64,000 nucleotides of DNA from Hsuehochloa calcarea (Eukaryota; Streptophyta; Magnoliopsida; Poales; Poaceae). Positions 34,550 to 46,768 of this stretch are shown here, in pieces. The stretch's first letter is position 1, and each line of letters begins with the position of its first letter. The notes under the pieces are model-generated. The model was not told the DNA's origin. It ran no database searches and saw nothing but the letters and a program-made list of their open reading frames with translations. Position numbers and translations under genes: made by a program. The DNA is taken from the NCBI GenBank assembly GCA_036346395.1, contig CM070601.1, positions 17,109,763 to 17,173,762 of the forward strand, written 5' to 3'.

Positions 34550-35120
34550 CGTTCCCACCGCCTCCCACTTCCAGCCGCCTCCCCAGTCCCCACCCGTGCC
34601 TCCCGATCTCCTCCCCTGTCTCCAGATCGACGTAGCCCTCCACCGGCCACCGCCTCTCCAGATCGAAGTCGTTGTCTCCAGATCTCCTCCCGGCCGGCTG
34701 CCCTCCTCCCGGCCGTCGCTCTCCCGGCCGTCCTCCTCCCGGCCAGCCGCCCTCCCGTCTCCCACCAGCCATCGCGTCTCCAGATCTCCTCCCCTGTCTC
34801 CAGATCTCCTCAGTCCTCCCGGCCGTCCCCCTCCTCCTGGCTGTCCCCCTCCCGGCCGTCCCCCTCCCGGCCAGCCGCCCTCCTCCCGGCCGTCCTCCTC
34901 CCGGCCAGCCGCCCCGTCGCCCACCGACCACCGCGTCTCAGATCTCCACAGTCCTCCCGGCCGTCCCGGCCGTTCCCCTCCTCCCGGCCGTCCCCCTCCC
35001 GGCCAGCCGCCCTCCTCCCGGCCGTCCTCCTCCCGGCCAGCCGCCCTCCCATCGCCCACCGGTCACCGCGTCTCCAGATCTCCTCCCCCATCTCCAGATC
35101 TCCTCAGTCCTCCCGGCCGT
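34550..35120. repeat. GC-rich minisatellite, CTCCCGGCCAGCCGCC units in higher-order repeats
   Basis: Short units (CTCCCGGCCGTCC, CTCCCGGCCAGCCGCC) are grouped into about four longer blocks, each beginning with a GCGTCTCCAGATCTCC segment (about 34650, 34769, 34931, 35067). The plus strand is very pyrimidine-rich. Long open frames in all six readings come from the lack of A and T, not from a gene. Confidence 0.85.
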
Positions 35121-35129
35121 GAAGCTTCT

Positions 35130-35660
35130 CTGGAGGGGTGCTAAATTCTGGAAAGTGTGTATGGATCTCCTACATAGGGCGGAGCAAACGAATGGAACCA
35201 CTGGATTAGATAGAACTAGTCAAGATGAGACCCTTATCTGGAGAAGGCAATCCGTTTTTCTTTGTAGTTAGTATACTTTTACTTATTGCCGTTTGGCCTA
35301 TATTTGTGTGCATATGATAAGTTGAGGGTTTTGTTGAGCAGGGGAATTATACGGCCACCTACAACTGAGAAGGTTGCAGACATATTGCTGGAGGTACTGC
35401 TGAATTAACATTGTGAAGATATAATCAGGTGCTTCTTTTGTGTTTCTGGTGTATGATTTTGATTGATTCAACCTATTCAAGTAGAGTGCTCAGAGTTGCC
35501 TCCAGAGTTGCAGCCTTCAAGTTTTTGATTCGGATGCTGCACAACGTCTGGTCCCTAGGTTATGTGTTCCCTTTAACCTTGCAGTTTATATGCCACTAGC
35601 TCTGAACATCAACCCTAAGAAATATTTACAGGTGCTGCACTCCTTCACACCGTCTCAATG
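35130..35660 (+). pseudogene. Exon-like fragments of an unidentified gene
   Basis: Three plus-strand pieces read like protein: GAKFWKVCMDLLHRAEQ (from about 35139), GIIRPPTTEKVADILLEVLL (from about 35340, after a poly-pyrimidine-poor AGCAG), and FDSDAAQRLVPRLCVPF followed by YMPLALNINPKKYLQ (about 35525-35632, ending at CAG|GTGCT). I do not recognise the protein. The pieces have no common upstream start and stop codons follow each, so they are probably remnants, perhaps carried by a transposon. Confidence 0.35.
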
Positions 35661-36150
35661 TTAATTGTTTGTCATCTTCTATCCTTGATAAGTTGAAATA
35701 CTTCATTCTTGGGTTGTCACAGTAAAGAGCAGCTTGGGTCAACTTGTGTGGGTTGTTACGGTTGGAAGTTGGTGGTTTTGACCCATTTCTGGTCCAACTT
35801 TCAGCTGTCTCTTGCTTTCCTTGTCTTGTGGTGCTGAACATTTTCAACGACTACGGACGCAAGTCACGAAATATGGAGTATATACTTGGGACTTGCAAAG
35901 TTGCAACATGAATCCACACCCACCTTTCAAGATGGTGTCACATTTCTGAAGTATCGGCTGGTTTTCTTTCCTTTCTTTATACCTGAGGATTGAAGAATAG
36001 CGCGGGTACCAGCTTGTTTTTGTGTTGTAAACCTCTTGTATAGTTCTATTTTTTTAAGCTGTAGAGGTTACGTCTAGTATTATACAAGATTGTAAAGATA
36101 GTTATAATATATAGCACGATGTACGGTGTATGGAGCAAACGAAGAGAGAC

Positions 36151-36441
36151 AAAGGCAGGTTTATATACAACCAAAAAATTTTAAAAATTACACACTTTTT
36201 ATTTGTAATTTTCTAAAAGATAAAAGGCAGAAGGAGCATACTGAAATTGAGAATTTATTGTATAAAACAAGCATGACGAGTTGAGATGAAGATATATTTA
36301 ATATGATCAAGGCAAAGGCAGGCCTATATGCAACAATAAACATTTTTTTTAAAAAAGACTTGATAGTTTTCATTCGTAGCTTCATAAAAGATAAAAGGCA
36401 GAAGGAGTATACTGAAACTGAGAATAAATTGAACTAAACAA
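36151..36441. repeat. 163-bp diverged tandem duplication
   Basis: AAAGGCAGG...TATATRCAAC starts at 36151 and 36314. Both copies end in AAAAGATAAAAGGCAGAAGG...AAACAAG (36271 and 36441). Confidence 0.8.
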
Positions 36442-36497
36442 GTCCAGTAAAAATCAGATTTTGCGTAGTTCGGTAGCATATATAGGAATTTCATAAT

Positions 36498-36715
36498 ATT
36501 ACAGGACGAACATAGAACACTTGATGCGTTCTTAGGAGTATATTACACAAAAGTATGAAGAGTGGGTGATGTAGTAGAAGGTACAAAATGAAGGGGTGTA
36601 TAATACTACAGGACAAACACAGGGCACAACATGTGTTATGAAGAGTATATTACATAAACGAAATAGCAGTGGGTGATGTAGCAGAGGGTACAAAAACAGA
36701 TTTCAAAGGTGGAAG
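36498..36715. repeat. 107-bp diverged tandem duplication
   Basis: ACAGGACRAACAYAG at 36501 and 36608, each followed by GAGTATATTACAYAAA and GTGGGTGATGTAGYAGARGG. Confidence 0.8.
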
Positions 36716-38112
36716 CAAAACTATTGCACTATTTTCTGACGAAGTAACTGTTCAGAGATAAATCTGTTGCGGATAAGTAGGTTAATTTTGTAAGAGGATA
36801 ACGATATAAACAGAGATGTGTATAGACGATGGTATAGATGACATACCTAGAGCTAGTTCCTGCTGCCTGCTTCCTGCTTCCTGCTTCCTGCATCCTGCAT
36901 ACTCTTTTTTTAAAAGTTTAGTAGCAGGCATATCCTTGGATAGTGCCAATTTTGTGCTGCAAAATTGTTGTAAATATTTTGAGAGGCAGAGCATGGGAGG
37001 TTTTAGATAGTTAGGTGAGAAACTCCGCAGTAGTAATCACATGATATAGAGCGGGAATAGAAATTAACAACAATTAAGATTTTGACTTGTTAGGTTCTTA
37101 AACAAGCAGACATCTGTCCAAATGGGTATTTTCCAGAGTTTGTAGTGTTTGTGATGGTATTTTGCAGTCGACCTCTTTCACGATGGTATTTTGCAACTCG
37201 CTAACGATTGCAATGACACTGAACAAATTTACCCAATCTTCAATATAGGTAAATGAAACCTGAGATAACTAAATTTCTAACAATCATGTATATAAGACGA
37301 CCAAGGGGCAAGGGGAAAAGCCTTTTCAAGTTGAAGTAACTCTAGAATATACATTAATGTTTGTCCATGTGTATGCTTTGATAAATCATGATAAGGAGAA
37401 CTGAAGTGCTTAAAAATCACGTACATCATGAGCCAGAAACGATGGACACAGCTTTGGTTAGTGAAGTGCTTTATGCTCAACTATATGTTTGACTAATAAA
37501 AGATCTCACAGTTTTTTTTCTATGTTAATGAGTCAACCAAAATATTGATTAAAGAAAGTGTTGAGTTAAATCTCAACCAGCCCATGCAGTCCGTATAGGA
37601 ACAACTATAGCAACATAGATTATCACTGGCAATAGGTTACACATGAGCATCATTCATTCGGTTCTGTTGCAGTAGCAGGCTATGAGCAATAAAACAACCC
37701 ACATACCAATTTGTACCAGAAAATGCAGATCACTAAACCTGTGTAACTATAGAAATCAATTATAAAAGAGAAAAGGAAGTAAGTCATTTGCTAGTGTTTA
37801 CCTGAGTATTGCCTGCATGACGCCTCGCATATAAAGTATAAATAATAGGCCAGTTATATAAAACACTATAGTGGTCACTGAATCTATGAGTCATGACATT
37901 AGACTGTTGAACTAACCTTATCAACTCATGGTATAGAACTTCCATGCTGCCAGAAGTTGAATAAGTTAAGCTAAGTTTTAGAAAGTGCTTCAACTTTGAT
38001 GCATGGGTTTAAACGGATAGATCATGAACAGAAACCAAAGGTTAAAAAGAAAAACGGACTTTCAGGTTTTAGTTTATTTTCCACTGTGATATATAACATA
38101 AGGTGGACTAAC

Positions 38113-41100
38113 CTCATCAGTTTTAGCATGTACAACGGAAATATGACTCCTTTTCTTCTCCAGGATTGTAATTGTCGGACCCGGATTTTCTAATTCCGAA
38201 TCTTCTGCGAATACACCGTGCTATTCCCTGGATCAGTAGATAGCACTCACAGATACATCACTGAATCATTTCATACATGGCGTAAAACCATACCATTCAT
38301 TAACTTAACACATCAGAGTTTACATAGACCACATCGGGTCAAGTTTTACAATAAAGGCCGAACATGCCAAATGATTACATCACAAAAGTAGCGGAAGCGA
38401 CAACAGAAGCAAAAGGGGGTGAGGCACATCTCTCCACAGGCAAGCGACTGGGGAAACATGTGTACATCCGATATTACCCGAAAACTCAGATAATATAGGA
38501 TGCACCTAGGTACCAGCGGAGTCAGCTAGACTGGGACGAGACCTATACTGCAGAATTTATACTACTCTTCAGGGTTCCCTTGGCCATCAACTTCGGGATC
38601 CTCGTAGTCGGCGTAGTCTCTTTGCTCCATATCATCTGGAGGGTTTGTGGGAGGAGCGAGAGTGAGCACCACTATCGTGCTCGCGAGCCAACACATAGTA
38701 TGCAATAGTATATATGCAAGGCTTAACAAGGATGGCTCAGGTTCTTTTATTTGCTAAAGCAACATTTTCAATTATCATAAGTACAAATCCATATGACTTA
38801 GCATTTTAAACAAATTGTATTTTCATTAAAGAGAATAAGTGCAATATTAAATAACAGTAGAGGCTACCTCCACCTCATGCTTAATTTTGATAACGGCTAC
38901 ATCCACTGATTATCAACACTGGGTAAGGCTACCCAGGAAAAATCCAAAACAAGGGCTGGATGAGCCCACCACATTTTCATTCCACCCACAAAGGTTTTTG
39001 AAATAGAGCTAACTCAGGTTAAGTTCTCATGTCCACCTTTAACCGTAGGCGCGGCTGTTTAAACAGTTTAGACTCTGCAGAGGTTGTACACTGTACCCAC
39101 AAGAGATAATCATACTCATTACCCCACATGATTCCTTAGTCATGTAGTTGAGCGATCGTCACAGTAACGTTTCAAACTACCTTGCCCCTTCCGTCATCTC
39201 ACCCCTATGGCCAATTCCATAAGTTGTGCGAGATGTTTACCCCAACGACTAACGCAGATGGCCCCGGCCACAACGACTAGCGCAGCGGGCAACTTCACCC
39301 TCCGGTGTCCTCTCAAGACAAAGATACGCCCCGCCGCTTGCACACTTCTAAACACCGGTTGTGGGATGACTTTCAGGGTTCAATAATTTTACTAAGCCAA
39401 GTTGCACTTTGCAGACTTGCGGTTGTACTGGTTTTACACGGGAGGTCATGACAAGATTAAGTTCTTAATTCATCTGGACGGTTCATACCACATACCAACC
39501 ATTCTCGTGCTACGTCTGCACCCACCACTCTTTCCATCCATCCAGATGGGGTACTAGCAAGTTGTTTTAGGGTTTTGGGAAGGAAAACCAATTAACGCAA
39601 CACATCAGTCATCTACATCCAATGACTGCCTAAAACCATTTTTCATGTTTAAAGGATGATGATCGGGACATTTATTGTCCTGATACTTAAGCAAGACTAG
39701 CATGTCGCTTAAGTACAGCTTATGCTAGTATTTACCATATATTTACTAGGGTGACAAAGAATATTGTATTCAATTTATCAAAGAATGGCTTAATAAGTAA
39801 TTAATCAGCAAATGTGTATTTAGCTACCTTAAACTTTAACATACATTTGATTACAGAAGTAAAGCATGCAACTTTGATATTTTAAATAAACATAGTTTGC
39901 ATAAAATGTAGGCTCAGAATGATCAAAGTATTAACTCGCCTTGGTTAAAGGCAGTGGGGTCCTGGTATTCTTGAGCTTGGTCGAAGTTGAGGTCTCCTGC
40001 GTCTTCGAACCCTAATCGGACGAAAGTACCAGAAAAAGGCACAATAGCAGAGAGAGCAAATAAATAACAAACTCATAATAAATGAACTCTAAAATAAACA
40101 AGATCAGTGCCATTAGCACGATCTTGATTTTAGAAAATTTTAGAAACTGGTTTCATAATTTTTGGAGTTATAAAGGAAAAGATATAAATTTTGGAAGCTT
40201 TTCAAATGAATTTTTAATCAAAAATTAAATCAGAAAATCTCTCGAGCCGACACGTGGCACGCATGGAGCGCGGTCCATGGCACTGTAGCAGTGGACCGAG
40301 TCCACGCACACGCCGGTCCACGGGTCCACAGAACAATCTTCAGGTGGGGCCCACTTTGTCGGCGACATCAGGCAAAGGGGCCCACTGTCGTCGCAACGGC
40401 GGCGATAAAAACGACGGCGTCGCGCTGAGCGCGACGCCTCGTTTTCTCCGCGCCCGCGAGAGAGAGAGGGAGAGGGAGCGGCCGGGATCGGGCGGCGGCC
40501 GGAGGTGGGAGGGAAGGCGGAGACCTGAGAGCGGAGAGGCGAGACAAAGCGGCGAAAGGAGGCGAAACTGTGGCGGCAGCGGCTCGGCAGCTCAACTAGG
40601 CGGAGGGGAGGCACCGAGGCGGGGTCGAGCCGAGACGAGGGAGAAGCCGGTGGCGACAACACCTGGCGCGGGAGGAGGAGGCGAGGCGCGGCCGAGGCTC
40701 GGGAGGCGGTGGAGTGGAAGGGGAGGAAGGAGGCGGCCGGCTTCTAGCCGTCAGGCGAGGAGGAGGCGAGAGGAGCAGCGCGCGGTCCCGAGGCGGTCGG
40801 AGGTGACCGGCGGCGAGGTGGCGAGAGGGGGGTAGGAAGCTGGTTGCCGTGGAGGAGCGGTGACGCGACCGGGCGGGCGATGTGACGGGATGACGCCATC
40901 GAGTGGAGAGGAGAGGAGAGCAGGCGCGGGCGGAGGCGTGCGCGCGGGAGAAGGGACGAGTCTTCGGCTGGCGGCAGAAGGGGAAGGAGCAAGTGCGGCG
41001 ATTGGGGAAAGAGGGCGGCGGCACGCGAACCGAGGTAAGCAAATCCACCGAGATTGCTTTTGAAATTTTTTGTAAACTTTTGATTTTGAATTTTTTTGCA

Positions 41101-41283
41101 AAAACAGGATGTTACAGTAACATTTCCTTGCAACTGCTTTTCTAGATCAATTGACTCATCAAGCTCTGAGACAGATATCCTTTTAGCCTCATCAGCAAGA
41201 GCATTGAGTGCAGGCTTCAGGACAGTTTTGTAACTGGTACCTAGGATCTCAGCTGGGGTGGATCCTTCTGCGTTTAGCATGTA
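38113..41283 (-). pseudogene. 222-nt exon of an unidentified helical protein, split by a solo LTR
   Basis: Reading leftwards, an acceptor TTTCTAG precedes TAC-ATG-CTA at 41283. Coding runs MLNAEGSTPAEILGTSYK...LEKQLQGNV to 41117. The 2944-bp LTR follows, and coding resumes at 38172 with the repeated target site (T-ILEKKRSHISVV...KTDE), ending at donor GAG|GTTAGT (38113). With the insertion and one target copy removed the exon is 222 nt, 74 codons, in phase 0, with no stop. The charged, Leu-rich sequence looks like a coiled coil. I do not recognise the protein, and no neighbouring exon could be joined confidently. The insertion introduces stops, so this copy is broken unless the LTR is removed by splicing. 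Confidence 0.65.
38173..41116 (-). mobile_element. Solo LTR A (2944 bp), minus orientation
   Basis: On the minus strand it starts TGTAACATCCTG and ends GGGTCCGACA; on the plus strand it starts TGTCGGACCC and ends ATGTTACA. Flanks are GTAAT (38168-38172) and GTAAC (41117-41121), a target duplication with one change. The start TGTAACATCC and large size resemble grass Ty3/gypsy LTRs of the Tekay type; class is an inference. There is no internal region. The GC-rich part at 40.25-41.03 kb gives long spurious frames on both strands. Confidence 0.8.
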
Positions 41284-41666
41284 CTAGAAATTAATAGCAG
41301 GTTTAAATCTGCCAAATGGCACAACGGTGTTTGACAGTAAGGCAACAAGCTCAGGATATAATTTGAGCTAATAGATGGAGCCTCTAAAGCAAAATGCAAG
41401 CAAAAAAACCACAATAAAAAGGATATTTCATATCTTGATCTTTGTTTGCTTCAGTGTACAATTTTTAGAAATATATAGGAATTGCACTTTTAAAAATTAT
41501 AATACTTGATCAATGGATGGCACAACATCAGACACATAACCACAAAAAGGCTGTAAAGAACCTTGTGCACAGCTATCCTGACAAGCATAAACTCAATAAA
41601 GTATGACATTTGGAAGCAATTTAAAAAAATCCGGCTGGTCACAAGGCCTGGAACACACAAAAGAAT

Positions 41667-42200
41667 AATCAACGACAACTGAAATGGCGTTAGCACCTGA
41701 TGTTGGCCTAGACGCTGGTGTAGCTCTCCACGGCAGCGGTCGGCGCTTCCATATTCTACATGTGAAGAAGAAAACGCATTACCAATTGCAAAGGTCATCA
41801 ATCGAAGATATGACAGGACAATCAACGACAACTGGAATGGCGTTAGCACCTGACGTTGGCCTGGACGCTGGTGCAGTGCTCCACGATAGTGGCTGACGCG
41901 TCCATATCCTCCATGTGAAGGAGCGACTGCATTACCAACTGCAAAGGTCATCAATTCAAAATATTACAACCACAATTGCACAGTCCATAGGTACATTACA
42001 ATGGAAATAGCAAAATCTGACCCAGGATAAATTGAAGGAGAGTTGGCCTAATTCTTTGGGGGGCAGCATGACGAGCTTGGCAACGGCGCCGAAGGGCTTT
42101 ACCAGCTCCAGCAGGGGGCAGCATGACGAGCTTGGCAACGGCGCCGAAGGGCTTTACCAGCTCCAGCAACTTAGCCGAGACGAACCAAACAACGGAGCGC
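41667..42200 (-). pseudogene. RRM exon remnants resembling a polypyrimidine-tract-binding protein
   Basis: Reading leftwards, KLLELVKPFGAVAKLVMLP (about 42170-42115) resembles the first strand and helix of an RRM domain of PTB-like splicing regulators. The lower piece (about 41945-41850), after an acceptor TTTGCAG, reads LVMQSLLHMEDMDASATIVE and HCTSVQANVR, ending at donor CAG|GTGCTA; it fits the second half of the same RRM. Both pieces are duplicated in tandem: 56 bp at 42058-42171, and a 153-bp unit starting at 41667 and 41820 whose copy contains stops. Assignment to PTB is from pattern memory. Clearly broken. Confidence 0.45.
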
Positions 42201-42452
42201 ACACAGATAAGAAAAGCACATAGCTATCAACACGAATCCATCACAACAGATAGGCTAAAAAAGGAAGCTTTTTACATGCTCCTACACTCCTTCGTCTATA
42301 ATGATCAGGTAACTACATCCCCCGGGTTCGGCTGGTAGATTGCTTCTGTCGGACTCGGATTTCGTAAATCCGAATACTCTGTGAAACATTGTGCTATTTT
42401 CTGAATCAGTAGGTAGCACTTACAGATACATTACTGGTTCATCTCATACATA

Positions 42453-42585
42453 CGTGAAATAAGACCAACACATATATTACATACAATCAAAGTAAACATG
42501 CGTGAAATAAGACCAACACATATATTACAGACAATCAAAGTATGCGTGAAATAAGACCAATACATATATTACAGACAATCAAAGT
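42453..42585. repeat. Three 44-48-bp tandem repeats in LTR B
   Basis: CGTGAAATAAGACCAAYACA starts at 42453, 42501 and 42545, each followed by TATATTACA...CAATCAAAGTA. LTR A has no equivalent expansion. Confidence 0.85.
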
Positions 42586-45204
42586 AACATAGACCACGTC
42601 GGGCGTCGGGTCAGGTTTTTACAGAAGGGCCATCAGACCAAATATATTACATCACAAAAGCTCGTGGCTACAGCGGAAGCAAAAGGGGATGGGGCTTGTC
42701 TCTCCACAAGCAGCGACCGGGGTGTCTTGCGTACGACTAATATTATCCAAGGGCTTGGGTAATATTGGTTATACACAAGCACCGACAAGTCTACTAGACT
42801 GAGGCGAGACCTATACTACAAAGCTACACTACTCTTCATCGCATCCTGATCCATCAGCTTCGGGATCCTTATAATAGGCGTAGTCTCCCAGGTCCAAATC
42901 ATCTGAAGGGTTTGGGAAGAGCTAGGGTGAGCACAAATATCGTGCTCGCGAGCCAACAAATCAGATGCAATAATATACATGCATAGTTTAACAAGGGTGG
43001 CTCGGGTTCTTTTATTTGCGTAAAGAAACATTTATAAATACAAATATTAGAAAGTCCCATCACTTAGCATTTTTAACCTAATTGCACTTTTAAAGAGATT
43101 AATTGTGCAATAATTAACAACAACAGAGGTTCCCTCCGTCGAAAACTCTGTCTCATGCTTCTTTTTGATGCTGGTCATACCCACCTATTATCAACACTGG
43201 GAAAGAATACCTAGGGAAATCCAAATCAAGGGCTAGGTGAGTCCTGCACATTTTTCAACCCACCCACAAAGGTTCTTGAAATAGAACTAACTCTTGTAAG
43301 CTCCGCATGCTCGCCCGTGACCGTGGGCACGGCTGTTCGAATAATTTTTATTCTCTGCAGAGATTGTACATCTTTACCCACAAGAGATAATTTTCTTGAT
43401 AAATACACATGTTACCTTTGACATGTGAATTAAGGGGAGATTATCACAAGGCCTTTACAAGGCATCTCTCGGTATTTGCTACACCCTCTAAGATTTCACG
43501 TGAGTAGGGTCTCGGTTGCTAGGACCCGACAACCACTTACCCAGACCCCTTCTTAAGCCATACGACTTACGCCTAGGGTCCCGCAAGTCGCATACCCCAA
43601 CCCGTAGCCTCGTGGGCTCACGGTGAAGGGGAGCCCCCCAATGGTGCAGCGCGTACCGGTGGTCACCAATTAGTTAGCCAGGTCGATACCATTATAGACT
43701 TGTGATTGTACTATTTTACAATTGGAGGTCATCACAGGATTAGGTCCTTAAGATCATCTGGGCGGTTCTTACCACATACCATCCACAACATGTCCTGGGC
43801 TACATTAGTACCCAACCATTCACCCCAAGTCATACCGTCCACCCAGATGGACATTAGCAAGTTTTTAGGGTTTTGGAGAAGTATAAAATAAATTATCCAA
43901 CCAATTCAATCATTCTTCCCAATGACTGCCCAAAACACCTGTTATGGCTTTAAGGAATGATGATTAGAGATAAGTAATACCCCAGTACTTAAACAAGTCT
44001 TGCATGTCGTTTAAGTACGACCTATAACTAGTAGGTTACCATATATTTGCTAGGGTGACAAGGGTTTTTGGGAATTCAAATATCAAGGACATGGTATAAT
44101 TATTATTTAATCATCAAATAGACATTTAACTACCTTAAGGTGTTTGACATACATTTGCATAGAAATTAAAGCATGCAGTTTGATACTTTAAAGAAACATA
44201 ATTTGCATAAAATGTAGGATTAATATGATCAACATGTTGACTCACCTTGGTTATAGATAGGAGGGTCTAGGTCTTCTTGAGCTTGTCCGAGGCGAAGGTC
44301 TCCCGCGTCCTCGAACCCTAATCGGATGGTCGTACCGGAAAAGACACAATAGAACAAGAGAGAAAATAAATAAAAATCACCAAGAAAATGAACTCCAAAT
44401 TAAACAAGACTAGGGCCATTAGCAATATCTTGATTTTATAAACTTTTAGGAAAAAGATTCATAATTTTTGGAGCTATAGTGAGGAAGTTATGGATTTTTG
44501 AAGTTTTTAACAGGATTTGCAATTACATGGAAAATCAGAAAAGGCTGACTATTCTGGAGTTGACACGTGTCGACCTTGTACATGGGTGTTGGTCTACGGG
44601 TACTGTTACATGGGCCGAAGGCCAACACGCATAGGCTCGGTCCACAGGTGCACCAGTCCGTGGAATAGTAACATTGGGCCCATTTGTCAGTCTCTGTGGG
44701 AGAAAACCCTAATTACTCGATGCTTTACCGTGCAGCTGGGCCCACGCGTCGGTGACGGAGGGGGATTAGCGCCTGATTAAACCGAGATTAGCCCTTAACA
44801 TGAACAATAATTGCCGGCAAATCTCGTCCGACAACGAGACAGAGGGAGAGAGCTGGGGGCGGCACGGCGGTGCCGGGGGTTACCCAAAATGGGTTCCCCT
44901 TGGTGAGGCGGTCCCAGTGGCGGTGGCGACGACGCCGGGGTTTGACCGTAGTGGCGGTGCGGCCATGGGAGGCGGCGGCGGGAGCTCGGCCGGAGGTGGC
45001 GGGGGCGGTTGGGTGTAGCTTTCCAGATAAACGGGGGAGCACGATGTAGGTGGAGGCCTCCGTAGCTTACTTGGCCGACAATGGCGGCTAGGGCTAGTCA
45101 GCTGAGGGAGATCGACGGCGAGGGAGAAGCCGGCCGGAAGCGAGGGAGATGGGCCCGATCTGGGGCTGTGGTGGTCCGGAGGCGACGGGGTTGGAGGGGA
45201 AGGC

Positions 45205-46711
45205 TGAAAGCATCTAGGCCCCTAAAAATGGTTTTGGTAATTAATGATAATATGTGAATATGGGATTAACAAGTTTACTAAGAATGTGCAAGGTTAATTC
45301 CATTTGATGAACATGATGAAGCAAGGATGCATGCTAAAGGAAAATGTGAAGATCAACAAGGCTTAAAGTCAAGGTACAAATAGTCTAGGATCCTTTTCTA
45401 TTTTACCGGTCTAAGGAGAATTGGTTGGTAGACCGGATTATAGGATAAATGCCGTACTATTAAGGGGGATCACGACTAGTAGCTTGATAGCTTATTCTTG
45501 TGCCATATGGATCAACTTAGGATCATGCATGCATTTAAAATTGGACTTGAATTTAAGTTAGAATGAATTGATGCTTTAATTCGAATCGGATGAACCGAAG
45601 GCTTAGCGTGTTGTAATTAAGCGCGGTTGTTCGATGATATCTCGCGGTTGCAAAATAACGATCGAGTGTAATCTCCTTTGAAAACCGTTTTTGAGAATCG
45701 GTCATATCGCAGCGTATAATCGGATGAACCGCATCCGGTTGTTCCGATGATATTACGACGGTTGCAAAATAACGATCGAGTGTAATCTCCTTTGAAAACC
45801 TCTTTTGAGAATCGGTATGCATCGCACGTATAATCGGATGAACCGCAATGCGGATGTTCAAATGTATTTGGCGGTTGTAAAATTCGAAACAAATGCAAAA
45901 TCTCGGTTTAGAAAACTGAAATCGGACGATCCGGTGTTTGCTGCGGATGAACCGCAACTAAATCCAACGGCTATATCGGTGCATTTAATCGTGTAACATA
46001 GCCACATTCTTGTGCATTGAGCGTAGCGCGGTTGTACCGATGCTAACACGCGGTTGTTCCGATATGTCTTTGAAATTTGGGAACTTCTTCCCAACGGCTA
46101 GAATTGTTTGGTGGAGGCTATAAATACCTCCCCAATCGCACAAGGGACATGTTACACAAAGTGCATTGAAGATATCTCAACCCTTGTGAGCATTGTGCAT
46201 TCAATTCTACTCCCAATTTACTCTTGCATTTATTAAGAGGAGATCAAGTGCATTCATCTTTAGTTGATTCATTGGCACTTGAGTAAAGTCAGCGAGGATC
46301 GTTGATCTATTCTCTTGGGGTGTTGCCGCACTCCTAGACGGCTTAGCGGTGAAGCACGGTGATCTTCTCAAGTGAAGCTTGTGAGAAGACCCGAGCAAGA
46401 TTGTGAGTGGTTGGTGTTCACCATCTCGGAGCGGAGGAAGAACAACCCAAGTGATCGAGGAAGGCTTAATTCGTGGAGCCGCTTGAGTGATCAAGCTTCC
46501 TCAACGTGGACTAGTGAAGACCGCAAGTCTTCGATACCACGGAAAAACATCATTGTGTCTTGTGGTTATTTCTTGTCTTTACAATTCCGCACTTATATTT
46601 CTAGCTTGCTTATTGTGATTAAATTGCCTAGCTAGGAGCATAACTTGTTAATTTGTTAAAACTTTAAAACCTCCTATTCACCCCCTCTAGTCGGTTATCC
46701 TTGATCCTACA
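45205..46711 (+). repeat. 5' LTR of the Sirevirus
   Basis: TGAAAGCATCTAGG ... GATCCTACA, 1507 bp. TATA box CTATAAATAC at 46118-46127. U3 holds a 114-bp tandem repeat (CAAAATAACGATCGAGTGTA at 45651 and 45765) and several GCGGATGAACCGC / CGGTTGTTCCG motifs. Confidence 0.95.
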
Positions 46712-46768
46712 AGTGGTATCAGAGCTTGGTCTCTCCGTTGTTGGACTTAACCGTCTAGGAGAGCAAGG

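Larger units (their letters stand above)
35661..38112. other. AT-rich region with tandem duplications, no gene assembled
   Basis: Two diverged tandem duplications (listed separately) and a CTTCCTG heptamer run at about 36860-36900. Minus-strand candidates near 37490-37280 and 37990-37900 have plausible splice signals but could not be joined in frame to any neighbour. Confidence 0.45.

Noticed and set aside
34526..35271. Pro/Ser-rich (plus) and Gly/Arg-rich (minus) proteins of about 180-200 residues
   Set aside because: Pure minisatellite translations; stops are absent because A and T are rare.
37784..37993. Further minus-strand exons of the gene at 41.3 kb
   Set aside because: The best candidate (after GGCAG near 37952) hits a stop in the phase required by the upstream exon.
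40225..41063. Arg- and Pro-rich frames near the end of LTR A
   Set aside because: They lie inside a solo LTR defined by its ends and target sites, and the equivalent part of LTR B does not keep the frames.
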